DNA of 64,000 bases from Mesorhizobium sp. dw_380. Lineage in GTDB: Bacteria; Pseudomonadota; Alphaproteobacteria; Rhizobiales; Rhizobiaceae. Position 1 is the first letter of the stretch. Each line of letters opens with the position of its first letter. The notes below the pieces were generated by a model. The model was given only the letters and a program-made list of their open reading frames with translations. It ran no database searches and was not told the origin of the DNA. The DNA lies in NCBI RefSeq assembly GCF_018588885.1, contig NZ_JAFFIW010000010.1:124001-188000 (forward strand). The letters are read 5' to 3'. Below are positions 1 to 9,762 of this stretch, piece by piece. The translations under genes and the position numbers were made by a program.

Positions 1-1
1 G

Positions 2-946
2 ATGAGCGCTGTCGCCACTCCCGCCCGCCAGGCCTCCGGCGGCGTCAACGTCAAGCTCGTCAACCGCATCGTCATCTACGGACTTTTGGCGCTGTTCGCG
101 CTGTTCTACCTGATGCCGCTGTTCGTCATGCTGGTCACCTCGTTCAAGACCATGGACGAGATCCAGAACGGCAACATGCTGGCACTGCCCAAAGCACCGA
201 CCTTCGACCCATGGCTGAAGGCCTGGGGCGAGACTTGCGTCGGCCTCACCTGCGCCGGCATCAAGGGTTATTTCTGGAACTCCATCAAGATGGTGGTTCC
301 CGCCGTGCTGATCTCGACCATGCTCGGGGCCCTCAATGGTTACGTGCTGACCAAATGGCGTTTTCGCGGCGCGACGCTGGTGTTCGGGCTGATGCTGTTC
401 GCCTGCTTCATTCCGTTCCAGTCAGTGCTGCTGCCGATGGCGACGATCCTCGGCAGCGTCGGCCGGTTCGGCGTGACGCTGCAAAACTCTATCGGAACAA
501 GCTTCGGACTCGGCAATTCGACGGTCAACCTGGTGTTCGTCCACGTCGTCTACGGCATCGGCTTCACCACTTTGTTCTTCCGCAACTATTACGAGGCGTT
601 CCCGACCGAACTGGTGAAGGCTGCCCAGGTCGACGGCGCCTCCTTTTTCCAGATCTTCCGCCGCATCATGCTGCCGAACTCGATGCCGATCTTCGTCGTC
701 ACCGTCATCTACCAGTTCACCAACATCTGGAACGACTTCCTGTTCGCTTCCGCCTACGCCGGCACCGGCGACTCGATGCCTATGACGGTGGCGCTCAACA
801 ATGTCGTCAACACCTCGACCGGCGTCGTCGAGTACAACGTCAACATGGCGGCCGCGATGATCGCGGCGCTGCCCACCCTTCTCGTCTATGTGCTTGCCGG
901 CCGCTACTTCGTGCGCGGTCTGATGGCCGGCGCCGTCAAAGGATAA
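2..946 (+). CDS. Carbohydrate ABC transporter permease (MalG-type)
   Basis: Inner-membrane permease of a binding-protein-dependent sugar importer. The 314-residue product has an N-terminal membrane segment at about 20-45 followed by further hydrophobic segments. Its cytoplasmic EAA loop reads EAFPTELVKAAQVDGAS near residues 200-216, the contact site for the ATPase in the MalFG family. The ATG lies at base 2, so the other permease and the binding protein are probably just outside the window. The ATPase gene follows after 4 bases, which indicates one operon. The sugar cannot be read from the sequence; the downstream dehydrogenases hint at a polyol or modified sugar, which is inference. Confidence 0.9.
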   Translation: MSAVATPARQASGGVNVKLVNRIVIYGLLALFALFYLMPLFVMLVTSFKTMDEIQNGNMLALPKAPTFDPWLKAWGETCVGLTCAGIKGYFWNSIKMVVPAVLISTMLGALNGYVLTKWRFRGATLVFGLMLFACFIPFQSVLLPMATILGSVGRFGVTLQNSIGTSFGLGNSTVNLVFVHVVYGIGFTTLFFRNYYEAFPTELVKAAQVDGASFFQIFRRIMLPNSMPIFVVTVIYQFTNIWNDFLFASAYAGTGDSMPMTVALNNVVNTSTGVVEYNVNMAAAMIAALPTLLVYVLAGRYFVRGLMAGAVKG

Positions 947-950
947 TCCA

Positions 951-2066
<1,116 letters not shown>

Positions 2067-2071
2067 CGGCC

Positions 2072-3574
2072 ATGACAAATCCGGACATCGTCATCATCGG
2101 CTCCGGCATCGGCGGCGCCACGATCGCCTCCGGTCTGGCCGGCAGCGGCGCCTCGATCCTGATGCTGGAGCGCGGAGAGCCCCTGCCGGCGACGCCGCAT
2201 GCCCGCGACACGCGCTCCATCTTCGTCGACGGCCACTACCGGCCGAAGGAGATGTGGCGCGAGGCCGGCGGCGCGGCCTTCAACCCCGGCAATTACTATT
2301 ATGTCGGCGGCAATTCGAAATTCTACGGCGCGGTGCTGATCCGCTACCGCAAGGAAGACTTTTCCGCCATGGAGCACTTTGGCGGCGTCTCTCCGGCCTG
2401 GCCGTTTTCCTATGACGAGTTCGAGCCCTGGTATTCCAGAGCCGAGCAGCTGTTTCGCGTCCGGGGCGCGCTGGGTGAGGATCCGACCGAGCCGTTCCAC
2501 TCGATCCCCTATGCCTATAAGCCGGTGCCCGACGAGGCGCCGATCGCCCGGGCCCGCGTTCAACTCAAGAGCCTCGGGCTGCACCCGGCCTCGCTGCCGC
2601 TCGGCGTCGACATCGACACCTGGCTGAAAGAGGGCAAGACCGGCTGGGACGCCTTCCCGAACACCGGCGAAGGCAAGGTCGACGCACAGACGGGACCGCT
2701 GACAGCAGCGCTCATGGACACCAACATCAAGCTCGAAACCGGCGCCCATGTCGAGTATCTCGAAGCCTCGGCGGACGGCAGAACCATATCAGCCATCCGC
2801 TACCGCCAGAATGGCGAGGCGAAGTCAGTGTCGCCGAAGCTGGTCATCCTCTCCGCCGGTGCGGTCAATTCCGCCATCATCCTGCTGCGCTCGCCGTCTT
2901 CCGACGGCAAAGGCCTTGCCAACCGCTCAGACCAGGTCGGCCGCAATTTCATGAACCACAATTCGAGCGCCATGTTGGCGATCGATCCGCGCCGCCGCAA
3001 CGATGCCGTCTACCAGAAGACGCTGATGCTGAACGACTACTATCTGTCCGACGGCAAGGGCGGCAAGCCGCTCGGCAATGTCCAACTACTCGGCAAGATC
3101 GACGGCAACATGCTGAGGGCCAACGTCAAGCTGGCTCCCAAATTCGCACTCGACTTCATGGCCCGCCATGCCGTCGACTGGTACCTGATGTGCGAGGACC
3201 TGCCCGATCCGGAAAGCCGCATCATGGTCGACGGCAAGGACATCGTTTTGCAGTGGCGGCGCTCCAACATGCAGTCGCTCGACGGGCTGACCAAGATCAT
3301 GCGCGAAAACTTCCGCGCCTGCGGTTATCCCATCGTCCTGTCACGCCCCTTCGACAAGCGCACCCCCTCGCACCAATGCGGCACGGTCAAGATGGGCGAC
3401 GATCCGGCGACCGCACCGCTCGACCCTTTCTGCCGCGCGTTCGACCACCGGAACCTGTTTGTTGTCGATGGCAGTTTTTTGCCCAATTCGGCCGCTGTAA
3501 ATCCCGCGCTGTCAATCGCCGCACAGTCGCTGCGGGTGGCTGAGCACATCCGCAAGACGGAGCTTGCCTCATGA
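2072..3574 (+). CDS. GMC family FAD-dependent oxidoreductase (1)
   Basis: Flavoprotein dehydrogenase of the glucose-methanol-choline family that probably oxidises a sugar or polyol. The FAD-binding fold is at residues 6-34 (IIGSGIGGATIASGL then LERGE). The GMC C-terminal domain contains HQCGTVKMGDD and ends with VVDGSFLPNSAAVNPALSI, which includes the usual active-site region. Length (500 aa) is normal. No signal peptide is visible, so it is probably cytoplasmic. It begins 5 bases after the ABC ATPase gene. A rhizobial palindromic repeat separates it from the next gene. Confidence 0.88.
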   Translation: MTNPDIVIIGSGIGGATIASGLAGSGASILMLERGEPLPATPHARDTRSIFVDGHYRPKEMWREAGGAAFNPGNYYYVGGNSKFYGAVLIRYRKEDFSAMEHFGGVSPAWPFSYDEFEPWYSRAEQLFRVRGALGEDPTEPFHSIPYAYKPVPDEAPIARARVQLKSLGLHPASLPLGVDIDTWLKEGKTGWDAFPNTGEGKVDAQTGPLTAALMDTNIKLETGAHVEYLEASADGRTISAIRYRQNGEAKSVSPKLVILSAGAVNSAIILLRSPSSDGKGLANRSDQVGRNFMNHNSSAMLAIDPRRRNDAVYQKTLMLNDYYLSDGKGGKPLGNVQLLGKIDGNMLRANVKLAPKFALDFMARHAVDWYLMCEDLPDPESRIMVDGKDIVLQWRRSNMQSLDGLTKIMRENFRACGYPIVLSRPFDKRTPSHQCGTVKMGDDPATAPLDPFCRAFDHRNLFVVDGSFLPNSAAVNPALSIAAQSLRVAEHIRKTELAS

Positions 3575-3582
3575 TGGGTCAG

Positions 3583-3757
3583 CGCTGCCCCTCATCCGCC
3601 TGCCGGCACCTTCTCCCCGTAAACGGGGAGAAGCCCGCTGGCCGCAGCCTCGCCGCTCCTTCTGCAGCGTCAACAATTAGCGAAGCAGGTGATGAAGGTG
3701 TCCTTCTCCCCGTCACTATACGGGGAGAAGTGCCCGGCAGGGCGATGAGGGGCGGCG
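3583..3757. repeat. Rhizobial intergenic palindromic repeat, copy 1
   Basis: The two ends are inverted relatives of each other. The left end (3588-3620) runs from CCCCTCATCCGCCTGCC to CTTCTCCCCGT, and the right end (3720-3752) runs from ACGGGGAGAAG through a CGGCAGG core to GATGAGGGG. An internal hairpin (CTTCTCCCCGT-AA-ACGGGGAGAAG) lies near 3610-3633. The 33 bases at 3588-3620 recur exactly at 18236-18268. The architecture resembles the RIME-type intergenic mosaic elements of rhizobia; the family name is inference. It fills most of the gap between the GMC and SDR genes. Confidence 0.75.
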
Positions 3758-3782
3758 CCGACATCCGCAAGGCTGGCCTCCA

Positions 3783-4544
3783 ATGACCCGCCCCGCAGCC
3801 ATCGTCACCGGCGGCGCGCGCGGCATCGGCCTCGCCTGCGCCGAGGCGCTTGCCGACGCCGGCTTCGACATCCTCGTCGCCGATCTGGCCGAACAGCCGG
3901 CGGATGGACTTGCAAAGGATATCTCGGCGCGTGGCGCAAGGTTTACCTACCACCGCTGCGACGTCGCAGACCTCGACAGCCATACAGCGCTCGTCGATGC
4001 CGCGATCCGCGCCTTCGGCCGCATCGACTGCCTCGTCAACAATGCCGGCGTCGGCGCCGTCACACGCGGCGATCTGCTGGAACTGAAGCCGGAGAATTTC
4101 GACCGCACGATGGGCATCAATCTGCGCGGCACGGTGTTCCTCAGCCAGGCCGTCGCCAAGGCGATGCTGGCTACGCCGGGCCAACACCCGAGGTCGATCA
4201 TCACCATCACCTCGGTCAGCGCCGAAATGGCTTCACCCGAACGCCCGGACTACTGCATCTCGAAGGCTGGGCTTTCGATGTGGGTGAAGAACCTGGCGCT
4301 CAGGCTCGCCCCCGAAAACATCGGCGTGTTCGAGCTGCGGCCGGGCATCATCCGCACCGACATGACGGCAGGCGTGACCGCCAAATACGATGCCTTGATC
4401 GACGGCGGTCTGGTGCCGGCAAAGCGCTGGGGCGAAGCCTCGGATATCGGTGTGGTGGTGGCGACGCTTGCGGCCGGCAAGCTCGGCTTTTCGACCGGCT
4501 CGATCATCAATGTCGACGGCGCGCTCTCCGTGCCGCGGCTGTAA
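3783..4544 (+). CDS. SDR family NAD(P)-dependent oxidoreductase
   Basis: Classical short-chain dehydrogenase of 253 residues. The nucleotide-binding motif VTGGARGIG is near residues 8-16, the NNAG motif (LVNNAGVGAV) lies around 85, and the catalytic Tyr-Lys pair is in PDYCISKAG. The C-terminus ends with the usual INVDGALSVPRL. The gene is followed without a gap by the second GMC dehydrogenase. Its likely role is reversible oxidation of an alcohol or keto group in the pathway served by the upstream sugar transporter, which is inferred from neighbours only. Confidence 0.88.
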   Translation: MTRPAAIVTGGARGIGLACAEALADAGFDILVADLAEQPADGLAKDISARGARFTYHRCDVADLDSHTALVDAAIRAFGRIDCLVNNAGVGAVTRGDLLELKPENFDRTMGINLRGTVFLSQAVAKAMLATPGQHPRSIITITSVSAEMASPERPDYCISKAGLSMWVKNLALRLAPENIGVFELRPGIIRTDMTAGVTAKYDALIDGGLVPAKRWGEASDIGVVVATLAAGKLGFSTGSIINVDGALSVPRL

Positions 4545-4556
4545 GTGGACAGTGTC

Positions 4557-6185
4557 ATGACCGACTACATCATCGTGGGCGCCGGCCCGGCCGGCTGCGT
4601 TCTGGCCAACCGGCTGAGCGAGGATTCTTCGAATTCGGTGCTACTGCTGGAAGCCGGCGGCAAGGACTGGCACCCCTACATCCACATGCCGGCCGGCTTC
4701 GCCAAGATGACCAAAGGCATTGCCTCCTGGGGCTGGTCGACCGTGCCGCAGAAAAACATGAAGGACCGCGTCTTCTGGTACACGCAGGCCAAGGTGGTCG
4801 GCGGCGGCTCCTCCATCAACGCCCAGATTTACACGCGCGGCAATGCCCGCGACTACGACGCCTGGGAGAAGGAAGAGGGTCTCGCCGGCTGGGGCTATCG
4901 CGACGTGCTGCCCTATTTCAAGCGGGCCGAGAACAACCAGCGTTTTGCAAACGACTTCCACGGCGACCAGGGCCCGCTCGGCGTGTCGAATCCGATTTCG
5001 CCGCTGCCGATCTGCGAGGCCTATTTCCGTGCCGGCCAGGAGATGGGCATTCCCTTCAACCCGGACTTCAACGGCGCCAGCCAGGAAGGCGTCGGCTATT
5101 ATCAGCTGACCCAGAAAGACGCGCGGCGCTCCTCGGCGTCGGTCGCCTATTTGAAGCCGATCCGCGCCCGCAAGAATCTCACTGTTCGGACCGACATACT
5201 GGTGACCCGCGTCGTCGTCGAGAAGGGCCGCGCCATCGGCGTCGAAATCGTCGACAGACCAGGCGGCGAGAAGAAAATCCTGCGCGCCGAGCGCGAGGTG
5301 ATCGTCTCGTCCGGCGCGATCGGCTCGCCGAAGCTGCTGATGCAGTCGGGCATCGGCCCGGCCGATCATTTGAAATCGGTCGGCGTCACGCCGGTGCACG
5401 ACCTGCCCGGCGTCGGCTCCAACATGCAGGACCATCTCGATTTGTTCGTCATCGCCGAATGCACCGGCGACCACACCTACGACAATTACGCCAAGCTGCA
5501 CCGCACGGCGTGGGCCGGCCTGCAATATCTGCTGCTGAAAACGGGACCCGTGGCCTCCAGCCTGTTCGAGACCGGCGGCTTCTGGTACGCCGACCCGACC
5601 GCCGCTTCGCCCGACATCCAGTTCCATCTTGGCCTGGGATCCGGCATCGAGGCCGGCGTCGAGAAGCTGAACAATCCCGGCGTCACCTTGAACTCGGCGT
5701 TCCTGCGGCCGCGCTCGCGCGGCACGGTGCGGCTGAAGAGCGCCGATCCCGCCGACCACCCGCTGATCGATCCCAACTACTGGTCCGATCCCTATGACCG
5801 CGCCATGTCGATCAAGGGGCTGCGGCTGGCGCGCGAGATCATGCGGCAGAAGGCGCTTGCTCCCTACGTGCTGCGCGAAGTGCTGCCCGGCCCCTCGCTC
5901 GCCACCGACGACGAGTTGTTCGACTATGCCTGCCGCACCTCCAAGACCGACCATCACCCCGTCGGCACCTGCCGCATGGGCCATGACGGCATGGCGGTGG
6001 TGACGCCGGATCTGAGGCTGCGCGGCATCGACGCCTTACGCGTCTGCGACGCTTCGGTCATGCCGCGCGTGCCCTCCTCCAACACCAATGCGCCGACCAT
6101 CATGGTTGGCGAAAAGGGCGCCGACCTGATCCTCGGCCGCGAACCGCTGCCGCCCGCTGTCTTCTCCGGAAATCGGGCTGCTTGA
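4557..6185 (+). CDS. GMC family oxidoreductase (2), choline-dehydrogenase-like
   Basis: A 542-residue flavoprotein. The FAD motif YIIVGAGPAGCVLANRL begins at residue 3, the GMC signature GGGSSINAQIYTRG is near 83-96, and the second PROSITE-type motif GAIGSPKLLMQSGIG is near 260. The C-terminal DHHPVGTCRMG and SVMPRVPSSNTNAPTIMVGEK carry the catalytic His/Asn region. The ATG at 4557 is preferred to an in-frame GTG at 4545 because the FAD motif normally starts two or three residues in. It begins 12 bases after the SDR stop. The substrate is unknown; an alcohol or polyol is expected. Confidence 0.9.
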   Translation: MTDYIIVGAGPAGCVLANRLSEDSSNSVLLLEAGGKDWHPYIHMPAGFAKMTKGIASWGWSTVPQKNMKDRVFWYTQAKVVGGGSSINAQIYTRGNARDYDAWEKEEGLAGWGYRDVLPYFKRAENNQRFANDFHGDQGPLGVSNPISPLPICEAYFRAGQEMGIPFNPDFNGASQEGVGYYQLTQKDARRSSASVAYLKPIRARKNLTVRTDILVTRVVVEKGRAIGVEIVDRPGGEKKILRAEREVIVSSGAIGSPKLLMQSGIGPADHLKSVGVTPVHDLPGVGSNMQDHLDLFVIAECTGDHTYDNYAKLHRTAWAGLQYLLLKTGPVASSLFETGGFWYADPTAASPDIQFHLGLGSGIEAGVEKLNNPGVTLNSAFLRPRSRGTVRLKSADPADHPLIDPNYWSDPYDRAMSIKGLRLAREIMRQKALAPYVLREVLPGPSLATDDELFDYACRTSKTDHHPVGTCRMGHDGMAVVTPDLRLRGIDALRVCDASVMPRVPSSNTNAPTIMVGEKGADLILGREPLPPAVFSGNRAA

Positions 6186-6192
6186 AGGGAAC

Positions 6193-6516
6193 ATGAAAAT
6201 GATCAGGCACTGTGTCTTCGTCAGGTTTCGCGGCGATGTCCCCGACGGCGAGCGCGCGGCAATCCACGCCGGCCTCGAGGCGCTGCGACAGGTGATCGAC
6301 GGCATGGACACCGTCCGATTCAGCGCCAATGTCAGCCCGGAGCCTTTCGCGCGCGGCTTCAGCCATGGCTTCACCATCGATTTCCGCGATGCCGCCGCGC
6401 GCGATGCCTATCTGGTGCATGAAGCGCATCAGCGCGCCGGCGCCCGGCTGGTTGCCGCGCTCGAGGGCGGCACGGATGGATTGATGGTCTTCGATCTCGA
6501 TCTTACGAAAAAGTGA
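6193..6516 (+). CDS. Dabb (stress-responsive alpha/beta barrel) family protein
   Basis: A 107-residue single-domain protein opening with MIRHCVFVRFRGDV and closing with GLMVFDLDL, the layout of Dabb ferredoxin-like barrel proteins. They act as dimers and are often encoded beside sugar or aromatic catabolism genes. It starts 8 bases after the GMC gene and is the last gene of this operon. No catalytic residues can be assigned with confidence. Confidence 0.75.
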   Translation: MKMIRHCVFVRFRGDVPDGERAAIHAGLEALRQVIDGMDTVRFSANVSPEPFARGFSHGFTIDFRDAAARDAYLVHEAHQRAGARLVAALEGGTDGLMVFDLDLTKK

Positions 6517-6606
6517 CCGCAGGGTCTTTCGATAGCCGGCTGATCGCTGTTCTCTTTTGCCAATCGGACGACATATCGTTCCTTTGGGGGTATAAAGGAG
6601 GACGCC

Positions 6607-7824
6607 TTGAAACTCACTGCCGAACAGAAGAAAACCGTCCTGGCCTCATTCCTGGGCTGGACGCTCGACGCTTTTGATTTCTTCCTTTTGACGTTCCTGC
6701 TCACCGATATTGCGAGTGAGTTTCAGACAGACATCCCGGCAGTTTCAAAGGCACTGTTCCTGACCTTGGCGACGCGCTTCATCGGTGCGTTCTTCTTCGG
6801 CATGCTCGCCGACAAATATGGGCGCAAGCCCATCCTCATGCTCAACATCGTCAGCTATTCGGTGATCGGGGCGCTCGCTGCCTTCTCGCCCAATCTCGGT
6901 ATCTTCCTGGCGCTGCGCGCTTTGTTCGGCATCGCCATGGGCGGCGAGTGGGGGCTCGGCAGTTCGCTGGCCATGGAATCCATCCCGCCGAGCGCCCGCG
7001 GCATGGTCTCGGGTATCCTGCAGTGCGGCTATCCGGCCGGCTACCTCCTGGCGGCGGTGGTCTATGGCCTGCTCTATCAGCAGACCATCGGCGGCTACAC
7101 GATCGGCTGGCGCGCCATGTTCCTGCTCAGCTTCCTGCCGGCGCTGATCGTGCTTTTCATTCGCTCGCACGTGCCGGAATCGCCTGCCTTCGTCGACGCA
7201 CAGAAGACCGCGAGGTCCGGCATGCTGGAAACGCTGCGGAAGCATTGGCGCGTCGCGCTCTATGCCGTCGTGCTCATGATGTTCTTCAACTTCTTCAGCC
7301 ATGGCACGCAAGACCTCTACCCGACTTTCCTGAAGAAGCAGCACGGCTTCGATCCGCATACGGTGAGCTGGATCACCATCGTCGCCAATATCGGCGCCAT
7401 CGTCGGCGGCCTGGCATTCGGCGCATTGTCCGAGAAGATCGGCCGCGTCAACGCCATCACCCTTGCGTGCCTGATCGCCCTGCCGTCGATCCCGTTGTGG
7501 GCCTACAGCTCGACGCCGTTCATGCTGGCCATCGGCGCCTTCGTCATGCAGGTGGCGGTCCAGGGCGCGTGGGGCGTCATCCCTGTCCACCTGAATGAAC
7601 TTTCGCCCGGCGCGGTGCGCGCCACCTTGCCCGGCTTCATCTATCAGGCCGGCAATCTCGCCGCATCCTATGGCGGTCCGTACCAGGCGGGGATCGCGGA
7701 GGCACCCGGTAGCAGCTACGGCTACGCGCTGGCGCTCTTTGCCGGCGTGGTGGCCGTCTGCATCATCGTCGTCATCCGCTTCAGTCCGGAACGGCGCGGT
7801 CAGGTAATGACCGTGTTGGGTTGA
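6607..7824 (+). CDS. MFS transporter, carboxylate/sialate-type proton symporter
   Basis: A 405-residue protein with about twelve hydrophobic segments. It starts with LGWTLDAFDFFLLTFLL, has the loop 2-3 motif GMLADKYGRKPILML, and has GIAMGGEWGLGSSLAMESI in the fourth to fifth segments, all typical of the sialate and aromatic/lactate proton-symport families. A TTG start at 6607 is supported by AAAGGAGG eight bases upstream. It probably imports an organic acid. It follows the GMC/SDR operon after a 90-base gap, so it may have its own promoter. Confidence 0.85.
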   Translation: MKLTAEQKKTVLASFLGWTLDAFDFFLLTFLLTDIASEFQTDIPAVSKALFLTLATRFIGAFFFGMLADKYGRKPILMLNIVSYSVIGALAAFSPNLGIFLALRALFGIAMGGEWGLGSSLAMESIPPSARGMVSGILQCGYPAGYLLAAVVYGLLYQQTIGGYTIGWRAMFLLSFLPALIVLFIRSHVPESPAFVDAQKTARSGMLETLRKHWRVALYAVVLMMFFNFFSHGTQDLYPTFLKKQHGFDPHTVSWITIVANIGAIVGGLAFGALSEKIGRVNAITLACLIALPSIPLWAYSSTPFMLAIGAFVMQVAVQGAWGVIPVHLNELSPGAVRATLPGFIYQAGNLAASYGGPYQAGIAEAPGSSYGYALALFAGVVAVCIIVVIRFSPERRGQVMTVLG

Positions 7825-7828
7825 GGAG

Positions 7829-8674
7829 TCAGCCGAGCCGGAGCGCAATGACACCAGCAACAATGCTGAGCGCGGCGGCACCGCGCCAGCCGGTCATCTT
7901 CTCGCCGAGCGCGTAGACCGAGATCATCATGGCGAACAGGATCGAGGTCTCGCGCAGCGAAGCCACCGAGGCGATCGGCGCCTTGGTCATCGCCCACATC
8001 ACGATCCAGTAGGCCGCACCGCTGAGCACGCCGGTGAACAGCCCAGCCTTCCAGTCACGCGCCAGAACGGGAAGCGCCTTGGGCCCGCGGAAGATGAGGC
8101 ACAGCACCAGCGCGCCAAAAGCATCGCAGATGAACAGCCAGGCGGCATAGCTCTGCGCCGTGGCCGCCAGCCGCGCGCCGCTGCCGTCGGACAGCGTGTA
8201 GCTGGCGATGAAGATCGAGGTGCCGAGCGCAAAACCGACGGCGCGCAGGTTCAGCCTTTCCAGATGCGCGCCGCCACGAAACGACATCACCAGCGTTCCC
8301 GCCGATAACAGAAGGATACCTAGAATGGCTAACGGCGCCGGGGCTTCGGCAACGACGAACATGCCACCAATCGCGGCCAACAGGGGTGCAGTGCCGCGCG
8401 CCAGTGGGTAGGTCTGGGCGAAATCGCCGGCCTTGTATGCACCGATCAGGAAGGTCCGGTAGCCCATGTGGAAAATCACGGAAGCGATGATGTAGGGCCA
8501 CACCTGCGCCTTTGGCACTTCGACGAACGGCAGCACCACAAGTGCGGCTGCGCCCATGCCAAGCGTCATCAGGGTGATCGACAGAAAACGGTCGAGATGG
8601 ACCTTGACCAGCGCGTTCCAGATTGCGTGCATGGCGGCCGCGGCCAGCACCGCGAAGAAGACGAAAAGCGTCAT
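7829..8674 (-). CDS. EamA/DMT family transporter
   Basis: An inner-membrane protein of 281 residues with roughly ten short hydrophobic segments in two EamA repeats (for example LAAAAMHAIWNALVK at the N-terminus and WRGAAALSIVAGVIALRLG at the C-terminus). Members export amino acids or other metabolites. The ATG at 8674 is preferred over a longer in-frame extension because it sits at the start of the first membrane segment and 7 bases after the upstream gene's stop. It converges on the MFS gene with only 4 bases between the stops. Confidence 0.85.
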   Translation of the reverse strand: MTLFVFFAVLAAAAMHAIWNALVKVHLDRFLSITLMTLGMGAAALVVLPFVEVPKAQVWPYIIASVIFHMGYRTFLIGAYKAGDFAQTYPLARGTAPLLAAIGGMFVVAEAPAPLAILGILLLSAGTLVMSFRGGAHLERLNLRAVGFALGTSIFIASYTLSDGSGARLAATAQSYAAWLFICDAFGALVLCLIFRGPKALPVLARDWKAGLFTGVLSGAAYWIVMWAMTKAPIASVASLRETSILFAMMISVYALGEKMTGWRGAAALSIVAGVIALRLG

Positions 8675-8681
8675 GTCAGGC

Positions 8682-9590
8682 TCATCGACCTCCCAAGCCA
8701 AGGGGCGTCTCGAGATCGATGTCGACCCGCAGCGGGAAATGGTCCGATGCAATCTCGCCTATGTCCGAGCCGACCGAGCGCACGCGTCCGGCGAACATGC
8801 CGCCGACGAAGCAGTGGTCGAGCCGTCGCTTTGCCAGCCTGCCGTCGATGATCTTCTCATGTGTGTGGAAGTCATCAGTCGGTTCGATCGCCACTGCGGC
8901 GGCATCGACGAAGCCGTCGAGATAGGCAGCGCCGCGATGATAGGGCATGCTGCCGACGATGCGGCGGTATTCGGCGCTGCCCGGCTCCATGTTGAAATCG
9001 CCCATCCAGATCGCCGCCAGCGGATTTTCCGGCTCGGCTTCGCCACTGGTCCAGTTGCGCGAAGGCTCGTCATCGGCGCCGCTCCAGGGGCCGCCCTCGG
9101 ATGGCGCGCGGCGATGTTGGGCAAGCAGATAATCGATCTGCTCCAGCCGCTCTTCCGCCGCGATGTGGGCGAGATGCAACGACAGCAGCCGCATTGGGCC
9201 GGCCGGCGTGCGGATCATGCATTCAAGTGCCGCGTTGCGGGTGTTGAGCGGCCGCAAGGTGCGGCGCATCGGCAAAGCGTGCAGCCGCGACCAGACGATC
9301 GGCAGCTTCGACAGAACCATCGTGCCGAACTGCCGGCGCCGGTTGAGCAGGCGGCCGTCACGCCGCTCGCTGGCATCCACATCGAAGGCCGGGCCGTAGA
9401 CCCAGTAATAGTCCGGCAGCAGGCGCGAAAGCAGTTCCGGCTGGTCGTCGAAATTGCTGCGCTGCCAGTGCCGCTCCACCTCTTGCAGCGCAATGATGTC
9501 GGCGCCGGCAACGATCCGCGCCGCGCGCGAAAGATCGTAGCGGCCGTCGCTGCCGAACCCGTACTGGATGTTGTAGCTGACCAGCTTCAT
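8682..9590 (-). CDS. Endonuclease/exonuclease/phosphatase family protein
   Basis: A 302-residue DNase I-like phosphodiesterase or phosphatase fold. Visible family motifs are MKLVSYNIQYG at the start (metal-site Asn), IIALQEVERHW (Glu), MGDFNMEPGS (Asp/Asn) and SDHFPLRVDI near the end (catalytic His). No signal peptide is visible. The substrate may be a nucleic acid, a phospholipid or an inositol phosphate, and the sequence does not decide. It is transcribed together with the EamA transporter gene 7 bases downstream. Confidence 0.85.
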   Translation of the reverse strand: MKLVSYNIQYGFGSDGRYDLSRAARIVAGADIIALQEVERHWQRSNFDDQPELLSRLLPDYYWVYGPAFDVDASERRDGRLLNRRRQFGTMVLSKLPIVWSRLHALPMRRTLRPLNTRNAALECMIRTPAGPMRLLSLHLAHIAAEERLEQIDYLLAQHRRAPSEGGPWSGADDEPSRNWTSGEAEPENPLAAIWMGDFNMEPGSAEYRRIVGSMPYHRGAAYLDGFVDAAAVAIEPTDDFHTHEKIIDGRLAKRRLDHCFVGGMFAGRVRSVGSDIGEIASDHFPLRVDIDLETPLGLGGR

Positions 9591-9739
9591 TGCTTATCCG
9601 GCTCAATTTCGGTGATGGCAGTAGCGGTTCGGCGGATTGGTTGCAATGTGCAGGAGAATGGATGCGGCTTGTGCCAGAAGCCTCCCCTGCCCCTGCCGCG
9701 TGATCTTGCGCCGATTCCAAACCGTTCCGGTATCCTCCG

Positions 9740-9758
9740 CGCGCCGGAAAACGGCGCG
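9740..9758 (-). terminator. Hairpin after the antiporter gene
   Basis: A perfect 7-bp stem CGCGCCG/CGGCGCG with a 5-base loop lies 4 bases beyond the antiporter stop codon. No T-run follows, so it may be a weak terminator or a 3'-end stabilising hairpin. Confidence 0.35.
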
Positions 9759-9762
9759 ACAC

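Noticed and set aside
3571..3786. A 71-codon open frame between the first GMC gene and the SDR gene
   Set aside because: It lies almost wholly within the palindromic repeat and has no protein-like features.
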